NCBI GenBank assembly: GCA_003640385.1
Contig: RCAB01000173.1
Location: forward strand, 54,925-118,924
Origin: Setaria digitata
Lineage: Eukaryota > Nematoda > Chromadorea > Rhabditida > Setariidae
Length of the DNA: 64,000 nt
Direction: 5' to 3'
The notes below the pieces were generated by a model that did no database searches, had not been told where the DNA came from, and was given only the letters and a program-made list of their open reading frames with translations. Below, piece by piece: positions 1-13,800 of the stretch; positions within the stretch are counted from its first letter, which is position 1; the number at the start of each line of letters is the position of its first letter. Made by a program: the position numbers and the translations under genes.

Positions 1-179
1 GTGATAATAAAAAGTTGGGTAATTCGAAGAAAGGTAAAGCTGCTAATAAAAAATCGAAAGAGAAACCAACCGGTGCGCAGAGCAATTCTCATCTTGCCTA
101 TAATATGATTATGCAGGGACAAACAGTAGAATATCTGTTGAAAGAATTCAAACGATTTCCGTCGATGCAGACGCAGTAA
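1..179 (+). CDS. C-terminal exon of an unidentified protein (5' end outside window)
   Basis: An open frame runs from base 3 to a TAA at 177-179 and has no start inside the window, so it is read as the last coding exon of a gene that begins to the left. The first half is lysine- and asparagine-rich (KKGKAANKKSKEK), typical of a disordered basic linker. The last 25 residues are less biased and end in EYLLKEFKRFPSMQTQ, which could be a short helix. No domain is recognised and no function is offered. The reading frame could be an accident of an AT-rich region, but codon use and the abrupt change to T-rich, stop-rich sequence after 179 favour a real exon followed by 3' UTR. Confidence 0.5.
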   Translation, partial: DNKKLGNSKKGKAANKKSKEKPTGAQSNSHLAYNMIMQGQTVEYLLKEFKRFPSMQTQ

Positions 180-2234
180 CCAGTCATCGGCATATTGAAA
201 GTAGTATTTGTTGTGTTTGTCTTCATTCCTTACTAAATCTACATTTCAAACATGCTAGAGGACATAGGATTTTAAGGAAATGCAGGGTTGCCTCATCAGC
301 TTACTTAGTTCACGAATTTAAGGTGCTTGCAGGTTTCTCATTAAAAATATAACATCTGTTTTCTGTGATTTTCATTAAAATTATATGGTTATATATATTG
401 ACGGGTTTTAAATAAATTTTGCTGGTAATTGATTCCTTTTATTAACCAAATTTTTTACAAATTCTTTTAAAAATTATCAGGGCCAAAGTAGTAGGGATGA
501 TGAGCTTTTCTTTTGTTGCCTTTCAGAAGCATTTCACCTCTTGTTTCCTTGTGATTTTATTATTTATATTTCGAAGTGTCAATCTTAGCTCTTTTTTATG
601 CACATATTTTCTTTTTCTACGGTGAGTTATAATTTTCCTCAGTTGTATTGTACATATTCATATTAATGTATATTTCTTTAAAGTACTGAGAATGGTTAAT
701 ATGCTCTGTTTTTATCTCACTTGTTCTGTAGTTAGTCACTACATGATTTTTGCTTAACTTCTATAAATGGTTGATTTTTCCGAAATACTTATTTTCTTTG
801 CATTCCAACATTTTGCTTACTGTCCTACACTGAACATTCACTATATTTATGCCAAAATTATTTCTTTTCGTTATAGTTCTATTTGCTACACAAAGTATAA
901 CATAATTCCACAAAAATTTCGTTTGATAAATTAAATTTATCGTATACTTCATTTTTTCGAAATCTGGAGAGCTGCCACCTTTTCCTTCCATCCTTTCTTA
1001 CCCTTCATTTTTACTCCGTCTTCATTTTTATCCTCAGCTCACTTGCTGGAAAACTTATAGTGGGAGAAAATGTGAAGGAAGAGAGGAAGTAAATGATTGG
1101 AAAGATTGTCTTCCGGAATTGCTCTAACATTTGCTCAGACTTTTTTTTTTAAATCATATTTCTTATAATTTCATTTTTTGGAGAGATGAGAATAAGATTT
1201 GATCTTGTTTTGATTATCAATGCAATCTACGTTCGTTCAGTGCACTATGTCTTTCGACCTGAGCCGCACATATTATCCTAACGATAATTTCAGTAAAATT
1301 TGCAATGATTTGTTAATACTACTGACTTTTTGGGACTTTTTTTCATTTTCATTTTTACAGTTTCTTCTGTATCATATTACTTATTTTGTTTTTATTGTTG
1401 TTGGAAATGGTTGTGACAGCAGAAAATATGTGCTTTGTGGATTGGTAAATGTTTGGTTAATCCTGTACACTTATTTCTACTTGTGCTTGAATTTTAAACT
1501 CAGTTAATGTTTTTTTTTTTCTTTTTTTTGAGATCTTATTCAAATTTTTATACACAGTTGTAATGTTCTCTTTTTATTATCATTATTTAATATATTAAAA
1601 TTCAACTTTCCGTAATGATTGATTTCAATTCATTTGACTTCGTTGATATCCTTGGATTTTCAAATTATATCTTTGTTCTCTGTCAACATGTTTTATGTTA
1701 AGTATTTATCGGATTTTCTCAAGAAAAGTTATTATTTCAGATAAAGCATATCCTTTCTTCTGGCCACTACAGTTGGTGAAGTAGTCTGTACGATCGATGA
1801 TGTATTGTTTGTGCAAAATACAAACAATTAGTAAATTATATATTTCGGAGTAGTTTAAAATCAGGAGGAGAGTTTTAGTAGTTGAAAGACTGAGAGGGAA
1901 AGAGAATTGATCATCTGATGTGAAAATTAGAAAAACTTTTCGCTAGTGATATTGCTGGATTATGGAAATGACCAAACAGGATTGATAGGAAGAATCAGAT
2001 GAAGTTATTCCGAAGAACGCGTATATTGTTGTCATTCATTGTTGATCCTTCTGTTGCCTTCAAATTTACTGAGGAAGTGTTACTTTGTGGTAACAAGGTT
2101 TTATCCATCTTTATCATGTGAGAGTTATTCTTTATCGGATGCTGTACGTAAGCGCTTTTCGGGAAAAATTCGAGTGTTAGTTCTAAAATTTATTCTTTGA
2201 TTAATTGAAGAATACTGGTTGATGTGTAGATTCG
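180..2234. other. Intergenic spacer / 3' and 5' UTRs
   Basis: T-rich sequence between the stop of the partial gene and the METTL5 start. Open frames here (for example 1220-1507 and the minus-strand 761-991) lack coding character and splice support. A possible trans-splice acceptor (GTGTAG) lies about 5 bases before the METTL5 ATG. Confidence 0.5.
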
Positions 2235-4119
2235 ATGAGGAAGAAACATTTTGAATGGTTCTTGTCGCAGATTGAAACATTTCGTAATCTTAATGTACAA
2301 CTGGAACAGTACTCGACAAATGTTGAGCTGGCAGGTATAGTGTTATCACGTATGGATAAGTTAACAGGTCACATGAAGCTTAATTAACAAGTAAATTATA
2401 ATTTTCATTTTATCATCAATAAAGGGTTGATTTAATTCGGCGCGATAATTTTATATAAGTTTATTTTAACGATGTTTTTAAATTATTTTATTCTATTAAT
2501 TTAATTTATGAATTAGTTTACTTAATTTAAAAAAAGGATTTCTTTATAGTTTAGTTATATTCTGTTGATCATCCAATGGAATGCAAAAATTAATTCTTAT
2601 ACCTATAGTACTGATCACAAATATCTCCATTTCATCAACAAGCGGAAGTCTTAAAATATTTGGTTAGAAATATTTCTAATTTCTCTCAGGACTTTGATTC
2701 TTATGCGCAATCATACTTCATATGCGCACTTGTCATAATAGCATTGACTCCGTCATGGAACTTTTTCTTATTTGTTATAAAAATATTAATATTATTTCAA
2801 CTATTTTCAATTTAACAAAATAAAATTACGAGCTTGAGGCTTATGGTTCCCATTAGTTGATTGAAATTATTTGATGCTAATAATAAGGCTTAAAATATAT
2901 TACTTCAGAGGCGATATTGAATGCAATCGCAGAAAATGGATGTCTAGAGGGTTGTACGGTAGCAGATTTAGGCTGTGGACCTGGTATATTGCTTCTGGGA
3001 GCAGTCAAGCTTGGTGCTAGGTAAGGGTTGTGGGACTTAAGAGTGTTTTTTTTTTTTTTTTGGCTATCAAATGCTTCTATGGGTACTTCAGGAAAGTTTA
3101 ATTTTATTGACAATAGTGCTAAAAAGAAAAATATAATTTCTTAGCATTTTGCAGCTATGGACTGGGTGTTGAAATTGATGAAGAAGCAGTTGACATTTGT
3201 CAAAGGAATATTGTACGTTGTGAGTTAAAAAATAGTGTTGATGTAATTTGCTTAGATGTTACGAAAAATATCACTGCTTTGAAGCCCATCTTTGATACTG
3301 TTATCATGAATCCACCGTTTGGTACGAAAAACAATACAGGTGGGTCTTTTTAAACATATTTCTCCTGATACTAATTAAACTAGACACAAGATGAAGCCTG
3401 ACAGTGTAGCTTTCAAAAAAAAAAAAAAAAAAAAAAAGACGTACGAAAAAATTTAGAGTTAAAAATATACATTGTACTTCTCATAGTTGAATTAGTATTA
3501 CTATCTCTTTCACTTCTGTTTTCTCAAATTTATGAAAGTTTTGTTGAAGGAAGTAGAACGATGTTAGTGATGCAGCAGCTTCTGGAAATGTTTCATTTAA
3601 ATCTCACTTTATTTGCTTCTTATCGAAATCTCATTTACTTTATGAAATGCTGTGTTTTATTTTTATTTAATTATTAATTCTGAAAATTTGGAAAATTCTT
3701 TTTTTAAAAACCAATTATTTTGATTAACCAAGAAGTGACTGTCCGATATCAAATTTTCTCCTCCAAATCACAACTTTTAGTTCCAGAAACTACTGAAAAA
3801 TCTGGTGTTGTTTTCTTTTTTCAAAAAAAAAAAAATTCAAAAATTTACAAGATATTATTAGTGAATGATTTTCTTAGGGGCAGATTTACGGTTTGTTGAA
3901 GCCGGCTTATCGATCCTGAAGAAAGGTGGAACACTTTTCTCGTTGCACAAAAGCAGTACAAGGCAATATATTTCGAAATTTGCTGCCCGGAAACTGCCTG
4001 ATGTTATTGGTGAATGTATCGCGAAGCTACGTTGGAATTTACCTGCAACATATGCATATCACAGGCGACAATCCATTGATATAGACGTTGATTTGTGGCA
4101 GTTCTCGAATAATTCCTAA
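2235..4119 (+). CDS. METTL5: METTL5-like 18S rRNA N6-adenosine methyltransferase
   Basis: Four exons join in phase: 2235-2334, 2909-3020, 3155-3339 and 3878-4119, giving 212 aa (human METTL5 has 209). The family is a class I SAM-dependent methyltransferase that, with TRMT112, makes m6A in 18S rRNA. Visible features in order are the N-terminal LEQYST segment (human LEQYPT), the SAM-binding loop VADLGCGPG (residues 51-59), the acidic ribose-binding [10 protein letters not shown], the catalytic NPPF motif (123-126) inside [17 protein letters not shown], and the C-terminal IDIDVDL strand. The ATG at 2235 follows an in-frame TGA by 12 bases and starts at the family's usual point. It is convergent with the minus-strand gene ending at 5610. 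The TRMT112 partner is not in the window. Identification is firm; exon borders rest on consensus splice sites plus phase. Confidence 0.95.
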
Positions 4120-5609
4120 AGTTTTCTACGAGATCGATGATATGTGTTCATACCTTCTGCGTATTTGTTGATGAAGAATGAAAAGCAAGATGTGGTAATA
4201 AGAGAGATGAAAACAAAGATTAATTATTTCCGCCAGGTTTATTTAGCATTAATTTTGTTTAGACTATAATCATTTGCTATCACTGTCATTGATGACAACT
4301 GTTTTATGTTAAATTTGATTCGTTTTAATAGGAAGATCTCACGTTCATTAAGACTTTTTAATTAATATCTTTACTTTTTGTTTCTACAAATATTAATTTG
4401 AGCGTGAAATTGACCAAGTCATCCTAAAGCATACATTTACCTTATCTCTCTTCCATCTGAGTCTGGGAGATCAAGTAATCTATAATTAATGAACTATAGT
4501 TTGATTAATAAGCTACTACTGAGTATTATTTGTGTATTTTTTTTTTTTTTTTGCTAAAATTGATGATCTTGGCAACAGAATAAATTAAATTCTCGTAATA
4601 TCTTTTTCTAATCACCTAACCACCGCATGAAATATAGTGACTTTTCATATCTGAAAGATTTTATATATTTCCAAATTATCAGTTTAACAGAGTTCAAATA
4701 CTCTTTTATCAATATAATTTTATCACTGTGATGCTAGGAAAGACAAATGGATTTTTTTTTTTCAAGTAAAGTTCGAAAACAAAGTTCCAATTATAAATCT
4801 CTGTTACTTTATTATTCACTTCCATTTCTATAAATTTATATCAGAGCAAATGAAAAAATTATGAAAGTATCAAGTGGTTTGGACAAGAAAAAATAAAAGG
4901 ATAAGGTCAGTTATGTTAGCGCGAAGAAGCAATCCAGAAAATTAAAGTTGCTGGGAAGCGTCCATCTTGTGTAAAATAATTAATGAATTATTATCCTAAT
5001 CGAGTAACTAAGTAGCGTTTTTCGTGGCATTGCACAAGTAAACTTCTTCCATTGCTCCTTTTTTATTTATTTTTGAAAAAATTGTCTTTGAAATTTACCT
5101 TTTTTTTTTTTGTCTTTCTGTTAACAATAATATATTCGAATTTATTTTTAATTTAATCCACAAAACTTAATTTATTCCCATTTTTCGCACTTTTCTCCTT
5201 TCAGTGCTGTGAAATCTACACTTTTTTTTCGTAATTTTGTTTGTTAATTTGGAAATATTTATTACATAGCACATACATTTAAAAGAAATACTTGAAACAT
5301 TAATAATTGATAAATAATCAACAACAAATAAATTTTGTCTTTCTTGAGACAATTTAAAAAATGACACATGTATTTATGTTTTAACAATTCATGATATAAT
5401 TCAAAGAAAAGAAAAATGACTTGTTAAAATTTCAGACTTCATTAAATTGAAAACATTTTTAAATTTCTTATTTCCGAGAAAGAATTGGAAACTTTAATAC
5501 AGTTTAAAATACTTGTTAAATCTATCATTTAATTTAAATTTTCAAACAGTAATATCAGGAAAAAAATTTAAGTACAATCACTGAATTTGCTACATAATCT
5601 GTGATGTAG
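4120..5609. other. Convergent 3' intergenic region
   Basis: Stretch between the METTL5 stop and the stop of the minus-strand membrane-protein gene. It holds T-tracts (such as 4540-4551 and 5100-5111) and AT-rich UTR-like sequence. The minus-strand open frame at 5167-5367 has no supporting splice sites or motifs. Confidence 0.5.
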
Positions 5610-8600
5610 TTACGGATAATTTTCATCTCGGGTACTTTCATAAGTTGTCGTTGAAACAGATGATGATTGACTTTCAGATGGATTCAGAGTATGGCGCATC
5701 TGATGGTGCTGAATCTGCGCATATTCATTAAATGATTTAGATCGTTTTCCCATCAATGCTATATTCATTTTCACCCTTAGTTCTTCCTCATCTGAACTTC
5801 CATCCTGCTCTTCTTGTGTTTCTTCTGTCTCTGATTGTCTCAGTTTGTTTCTTAAATTTCGAGAATTGTGAACTTCATTCGATTGATTGCTTATCGATAA
5901 GGCTGGATCGGTAGATCGGACTTCCATTATGGGATGTAATTTAATAGATTTCTGGGAATCGGTCGATGGATCTCCTCCGATGTAATAATGATTTTGCTGG
6001 TATGGTGAGAACAGTTTGAAATCAGCAACATACCGTTCGGCAGTTTCGAATCGTTGGCTTACTAATGGAACCGATGCTAGAAATGAAATAGATTTTCCAG
6101 ATAACAAGTATTGTTAGATCTAGACTTTTTGATATATTTTCTGATTATGAAATTAATTAATTCCACGTACTTTGTATTGGTTCCAGTTCATTTTCATCGA
6201 AGATTTGCGTACTGTTTGTTCGTTCTGATTCGGGTACCATCCAGTGTTTCACACCTTCCGTTGATTTTAAATGGATCGTTGGTTTTGATTCGAAGCTGCA
6301 ATCAAAATTATTACTTGCATAGTTTTAATCTGTTTTACTAATTATTTCTAGAAATTTACTTATTAAAAAAAAACTTATTTTGCTTGGGAACATTTTCAAC
6401 TAGTTGGATAACAAATTAAATTAAAAAAAAAAAAGGAAAGTAATCTTGCATTTTAAAGTTAGAAAAATTAATTCTTGGAAAATTTTAAAGTGATTCAAAA
6501 AATTATTTGAAAAAACAAATATTAAAATATGTCAAATATTAATTTCAATGTACTAATTTCGATTTTGAACTTTTCATATACTTGGAACGTTTTCATTTCA
6601 TTCTTTGGAATTTCTAGAAAATTTAGTGGTTTTTTATCGTACTACCTGAAAGACGGTGCCGGAATACTATTCAGGTAAGAGGGTATTTCAAAGTCGGATG
6701 AGTGTATGGAATTTGCGTATTCATATTGGCTGCAAATAAGTAAAATTCATAATTTTCGTGAATTCCTGCCAGATATGTCTTTGAAGAACTTAATACTTTC
6801 AGTTTTTTTTATAGATAAATCGAAAAATTTTTCCAGCGCAATCAGTAAATAGGTACAAATTAAAATAAGTACGTAGTTGGATTTGAATTAAAATTTTAAT
6901 TAAAAAAGTGCAAAATAAAATGACTGTATCTGATGTACATTTCTCCATTATTTTTATTTGAAATATCATGAATTGTTTGAATGGATGATGATGATGATGA
7001 AGATGGCTTCCGATGAATTGAAAATATTTGTGAAAATGAGTTAAACTGGCTTCCATGAGGGGTTGAATTTTGCTGAGTGCAATCACAGCTCTCATTGATA
7101 TCATTATTAGTATTTGATATATTATCACATCTAATCCATCCATTTGACAACTTTCGTCTAAATATTTTTGTTCCTGCCATTTTTCCCATTGATATATTAT
7201 CAGAACGATATTGGGATGCAAAAAATTTATGTTGTGATTAAACTTACAGTGGGAATTTCCAATGCCGGGAGGCTCAATGATTATTTGGAGTATAATCTAA
7301 TTAAATGCTTTGCCACTTGTACTCATAAATGACTAATTTATTTGTGAACTATTCAAATGGATATAAAATTTGTATGTTTGCAGAATAGGATTATCATCAT
7401 GAAGGAAAGCAAAAATAAGCATAGCTAATAGAGAAATCATTTATACTTCAATGTGTTGGAGTTCTGCTATTATTGTCCAATTTTATATTTTTGATTTAGG
7501 AAATTACGTAAATGAAAAAAAATTTGATATCATACCCATTAGTAGCAACTTCTTTTACTGTTTCATCATGTATCTTACATGTCGACTTAGCGCTGCTATT
7601 CAAAGTCGATAAATTTGAAATTAATTGATCTTTTAATTTATCCAGGTTGATTACAGTATCATTCATCTGTCTGTTCTTGAAAGGAGTAAGATGAATTTTA
7701 CAAACAGTTCTCTTTTTAAAAGCATTTTCTAATAAACAAAATTTTGAGGTGTATTAAGATTGGGAAAAGTAAGAAAAGTTGACACATTTCAAGTTTCAGC
7801 AACTTTTATCTTTCAGTAACTAAATTGCATCAGTGAATTATTCCAAACTGCTAATAAAAAGTTAAGTAGAAAGAGAATTACACGTAATACTCTGACTGAT
7901 TTTTTATTTAAACTAAAAATTTCTTTAATGATATTACTTTAAAGTTTAATAGAGATCACGAAAATTGCATATAATGAAAGAATTATTCATGAATGCAAAT
8001 TTTAAGGGTTAAAAAATGACAACATACCTTGTTGCACTGGCGATTTTCTGATTTTTCGGATCCTTCCGGATCAGTAATATCACTCAACAGTGTATCAGTG
8101 AATGAGCTTGAGCTGTTATCACTTTTAGCACTTTCAGAAGTTGAATCTTTCGAAACTGATTCAATTTCCTTGTTACTAATGATACTGCTGTCTATTGTGT
8201 AGTCCTGATTTTTCGGCATTGTTTGTGATTTCTTCCTGTTATCACTGATATTATCAGTATACGTTGATGATATATCGAAATTAGTTACCGAATGACCTCC
8301 GCACTGTCGGGGTTGTCTAAAAATATGCAAGAAAATTACGTATATTATAGGTTTTGTATGTGAGTTAACGTATGTGAATTATTTAAAAGAGAAAAGAATG
8401 ATATGATTGTAATTATTTCCAATTAATATTACCCGATTGTACATATTGCAACTCCATAATTTTGAAATGATTTATTTTCCTTTATTTCGAAATAATTTTT
8501 TATTAATTTCAACTAAAGTTCATTATGATTATTTAATATGTTTTTTTAAATGCTTTTATTTTTTACTGGAAAAAATTACTTTTAGTCTGATCAGCAGAAA

Positions 8601-10630
8601 GAGAAAAGATGACAGTTGTAACTCAAACATTACAATAAAAGATTTTCATGTGACCAAATTTTAAATATTCAAATATTCAACGATTTAACCATTTTCGGCC
8701 TACAAAACTACAACCATCTCTTTTTTGGCAAAAATTTGCCCAAAAAATTCTAGCAAGTTTGGATATTCATTTTTTTTTTCCTGGGAACCTTTTTTAGATA
8801 TCAGTAATGTCTCTTCTAGAAATCTCAACTGTTTCATAAATATTTTGATTATTTGATCTGAAATCGATCAAATAGATATCATGAAGCTATCGAAAAACAA
8901 GAAGTCATTTGATGGATTAATTACAGTTTCCAGCATCAGCAAAAGATTGATAGTATTGAAAATTTTACCCTTTTCTGTATTTCCTTTCTAAGTTCTTATC
9001 AATGTCATTTTTCAGACTACCATATGCCATTAGACCAAGTATCGAACTTAAATCCTCGGCATTTAATTTGCTTATCGATTCATATCTCTTATCGTTACTC
9101 AAAGAACTGCTTGCTGTAACTTCGCTTTTTGATGAACCGTTCAAGCTTCCATCTTTTGGGCAATAGTCAACCTTAGAATAACTGACTTTACAAAAAATAA
9201 AAATAAAATAAAATTTTTACATAAATTAAAAATTCTTTTACTTCTGTTGAAATTTTGAAATTATGAAAATTTCCATTGGATTTCACAAAAAAAAGTGCTG
9301 AAAAACCTTATTGTTCTTCGTGAGTATTTTTTCTTCCTTTTTTTTCTTCTTTTCCCTAGAAATTAATTACTTCTTAAAGAACCAAAAAAAGAACATATCG
9401 TTTAAATTAGAAACAATTTGTATGACAATTAATTTCTTGAAAAAGCAAAATTTAAAATATTATTCTAAAAATTGTTTCCCGCATCTTCTACAGTACTTCA
9501 TTACTATGTATGTAAATGTTAGAGTTGGAAATATTTCTATTAAAATTTGTTGTTCTAAAAAAATTAAACTTTTCAGCAAACGATCGAATTCGTTTCCAAT
9601 TTCGCGCAAATGCGGCGACAAACAGAATGAGTGCCATTATTAAAATAGCTAATAAAGTTGCAAGTAATATCAGAAATACGGATGAGTTTTCGGTATTTGG
9701 TGATGCTGAATAATACACACATCAATTAAATTCCTCTTTTACTTTTTTTCTAAAATTTTAATTTTTTTCAAACTTCAACCAGAATTTTTAATTCAAATGC
9801 TTTTTAATTCGAATATTCCAATAAAACAGTTTCCCGGAAATGAAAACGTAATTTCTGTTCAAAATAATACTTTTCGGGAAATGTAATATGTGTAGCGTAA
9901 TTATCACTTGATCATGATAAATTCTGGGAAATGAGCGTGGACCTATTGTCTGGACATGACAAATGGTCTTGATCCGGAAATCAAGAAGACTATTGGCTAC
10001 TATAATTATTCACATTTTAAAATACTAAAATTCTGATGTCAAAAAAGGACGAACTTTTTGGACTAGTAACATTGGAAGAATAAAGTGGTCGTAACGAAAC
10101 TTCTGATTTTAAGATGTTAGAGCGCTGAAATGAATTAAAAACGATACGGAAATGAAATGGAATTAAATGTTAATAGTGACAAATTCAGCTGTTTTAACTC
10201 AGCAAATTAAATCTAATATAAATGGAAATTTTGAAAATTTTGTTTGTACAATATCCGTATAAGATTTCTACGATTGAATTTTTTAAACAAATTCTTATCC
10301 TTTCATATCCATAAATTTTTTTTAAATTAACTCGCTATAAAAAAAAAAAAAAAAAATGAAATTAAATCATTTATCCTCAAATCAATTCACAAATTCAGTT
10401 ATAAATTAATGTAGCAGGGGGTTAAATTGTAATTTCCACTGCCATTACTTATACAGCACGAATAAAAATCTTTTAAGGATTAATTAATTCATGACTATCT
10501 CAACCTAAATTAAACAACTATAACAGATATGCCATATTTTTATAATCATAGACGTGTCAAAAGAAAAAATTTGGTTAAAAACTAAGCCAGGAAATTTAGA
10601 TGAAATAGCTATAAAAATAATGAAAAGCAT
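5610..10630 (-). CDS. Single-pass membrane protein with long serine-rich cytoplasmic tail
   Basis: Unrecognised family. Exons on the minus strand, high to low: 10630-10583 and 10124-10055 (both tentative), then 9705-9505, 9185-8969, 8316-8028, 7675-7536, 7272-7244 (29-nt microexon), 7173-6939, 6729-6646, 6295-6171 and 6076-5610. The total is 1905 nt, 634 aa, with phases agreeing throughout. Exon 9705-9505 encodes one clear membrane helix (FLILLATLLAILIMALILFV) followed by the basic stop-transfer ARNWKRIR, so the C-terminal part should be cytosolic. The proposed start (MLFIIFIAIS) would act as a signal peptide before a tiny ectodomain. The tail of about 550 aa is rich in Ser, Thr, Asn and Asp, has a seven-serine run from a TCA/TCC repeat near 6985, and an acidic patch (SETEETQEEQDGSSDEEEL) near the end. 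The main uncertainty is the 5' end: the helix exon might instead continue the Tudor gene upstream. Confidence 0.6.
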
Positions 10631-10866
10631 TAATATATCGGCAAATTATTAAATAATCAACTGCTCGAAAGCAATAACTTTTTCAATAAACCAAAATGAT
10701 TTAGTTTTAGTTGAAAAATTTAAATAGAGGAAGTAAAGTATTAGTTGCCAAAGCTTAGTTTTCAAAGTTTTCATAAATTGAAACTTCAATTATCAAAGTT
10801 CTTCTAATCTGCAAAATTAAAATTACCAAAATTTGAGTATTTAAAATCTTTAATCAATAAATTAAT

Positions 10867-13800
10867 TTAATAAATGAATGAATGAAAATTTCTAACTTCA
10901 ATGCCTGAATTTTCATTTTCAGCTGTTATAGGTCCACGGAAAACTTTATGATTAGTTACATAATGCATCAGTTTAGCTTCCAAATCCGTTTTATTTTCCG
11001 ACTCAGATAATTCATTCCGGTTTCGTTTATTTGTTCGTATTTTGCTCAATCGTTGTTGTCTTGCTAATTAATTGAAATTACAAAATTATTAGAAAAATTA
11101 CAAATCAAAATTAAATTAGTACCAAGTAATAATTGTTATCATATCACCGGTAATTTTAATCTGATCAGATCGAATTTATTCAACAGTTCTTTCAGTAATT
11201 GCCAATGTAACTCAATTATTTTATTATATTAGCAATATTTTACAAAGCTTCTATCAAAGTATCGATTGTATTAAGAAATTGCTAACCTATAAAAAATATC
11301 AAATTTCAATTTTTTTTTTCCAATTCGAAGCATCCTTTTCTTCTTTTTTTTACTGGCAAAAGATAATTTCAGATTTATACTAAAATCTGAGATGTTTTAG
11401 CAGCTTTTCTACTTCCTTATTTCCTTTACCTTATTTAGTTATATTTTACAGTTAATATAATAAATATGTTTATTCGCCTTCACACCGTTAACTGATAAAG
11501 AAGAATATCATTGCTCTGAAATCTATCTTAGTTAAGTGATCCGAAAACTAAACCATATTAGCATTTCTTGAATAAGCAATGTTGAAAACAAATATTTTAA
11601 CCAAATAAATATTTCTGCCCTATAATTATATAGCAATAACGTTTTACGGAAAATTAAAATCTCTCAATCACCATTTCTGGTATTATAAATTGCATCTCGA
11701 AAAATTTTCTTTTCCTTTTTATTTTGTTTTACCAAGCCACTTGAAACTAATTCTGCATCTTCACTACCTGCAATTATTTCCTTCCTTTTTTATCTAAGAC
11801 TGCTAGTGATAAATTTATCATTATCAGCAACATTGCTCCAGCTTGTATAGTTTTGAATAAATTTGAGCATTCTTTATTTTACCACTTTGGATTACCATTA
11901 TTTTCCTGTTGATTGGCCATTTCCGGATCTTGTGTAGCAGTCTTCAACTTTTTAGCTTCATCCGGTTGACCATTTACTTTCCTGTTTCCATTACGATTGC
12001 TTTTAATCATACCATTATCTTTTGTATAATCAGTTGAATTTACTTGTAATCTGAAAGCAAATCTAGTCTTTGATTAAAATTTTTATCAGTTAAAAAATTA
12101 TTTAACAGTTTCAGATTTTGCATAGTAATAAATTATTTTCACAAAAAAATTTTTGATCATCCGAAATAACTTCAAAAATTTTGAAAAATTATTTTTCAAG
12201 ATCTGAATTAAAGTAAATATTAATGTTTCTAACGGAAAGGCTCAATTTGTATAAGAACTAAATAAATAATTCCAAATTAGTTTTAGATGATGATAACAAC
12301 GAGTTTATGAATATTGCTAATTAAAATTTCTTAACGATCAGTAAATCAATTAATATTTTCATTGGCAGTTTGATTACATAGAGCTGATAAATGATTTCAC
12401 ATCACATAGGTGACAATTAAGTTAATTTTGCTTAATTCATTAATTTATTTCACACTTATTTTTAGTAATTTGACTAAGCTAATGACGTAAATAATTAGGT
12501 GACAATCATTAGCCTGAATTTAATTTCCTATCATTTAAAGACTTTTCTTTCTGCTTTAAATCAACACTAAAACTACAGGTAATTTTTCAGCATTCTGTCA
12601 AATACCTTTTAATAGAAATATTTGATTGAAGTGCTTCATTCATCTGATACCACTTATCATTTTTATCAAGAACATTTACAGTTCCCATAAATGAATTATT
12701 CATTATTCGATCACCTATAAATTATCACTTAAAATTCAATTGTTTCACTTCCTTTTTTTATAAATTTAATTTTTTTTTTTTTTTGCCTTAAGATATTAAA
12801 AATCAATAAGATTATCAAAAATTTAATTTGCAAGCATGCACTGTCAAAGATTTTTGAATTTTAAAAATTCCCTCAGACAAAAAAATGTTCTTCTATGATT
12901 TAAAAAAAAATTTCTAAATTTCACAATTGTTCTATTAAAAATTTTAGCATTTCGGCAATATTCGAAAACTTTTGAACAAAGCATCGAAAGATTAATTATA
13001 ACATGGAAGTTTAATATTGGAATTTTTTTATGAAAAAAATCAAAATTGATTCCTTCTTGAATTTCGGACTTTTTTTTTTGTCTCCTTAATTATTATAGCT
13101 CAATTCTAACACCAATAATAGTTCAATTTCTCCTAACATTTTTGTTTAGCTTAGATAGAAAATTACCTAACTGAATGACAACTTCCGCATTTGTTAAATA
13201 ATTTCGAAAGACATTAAATGACACTGTGCCAGCCATACTTTGCTTCCAATTTATTCCTATTGGAAATGCTTGTGCTGCAAAGTGAACTTTGTCTTGTGGA
13301 AAATTAATTTTAGCATTTTATATTAATCAAATATCAAAACATATACTTCATATTTTGGAAATTCAGTATTTCAGTTGCAATTTGAGCAATGCATTTTTTT
13401 ATGAGAGCTCAAGGATTTGAATATTTTTGAAACAAATTTTGCATAAAAATTTTTTGACTGAAAAAGAAATTAGCGATTTGCGTAAAAAGTGATTGGCCAT
13501 ATGTAAAATTAATTTTTAAGTTGCTAAATAATTAGCCACCATATGTATATGTGATTAATTATGGATACATTACTTAATAGCTTACTAAAATAATTCGTTG
13601 AATTGTTAATTGAGCAAGCTCTCGAATTTATAACTGAAGTTAAAAAGAAAGTAGTTCAGGCTTTTACAATGAAAAATTTTTACTAAACAAACCAGGTAAA
13701 TCAACTAAAGTTTCCGGTATTGGATGAATTAATTGCTTTGCTGCAATATCCGTAAAACCGAAATCGACAAAACGCACCTAAAAATGGAAAATTTTATTAA

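Noticed and set aside
1220..1507. 95-aa plus-strand open frame with hydrophobic stretches
   Set aside because: Phe/Leu/Tyr-rich as expected from T-rich DNA, with no neighbouring exon, so not called a gene.
6799..7221. 140-aa minus-strand open frame overlapping the serine-run exon
   Set aside because: Its phase fails at the next junction (6729); the overlapping frame with the serine run fits both junctions and has tail-like composition.
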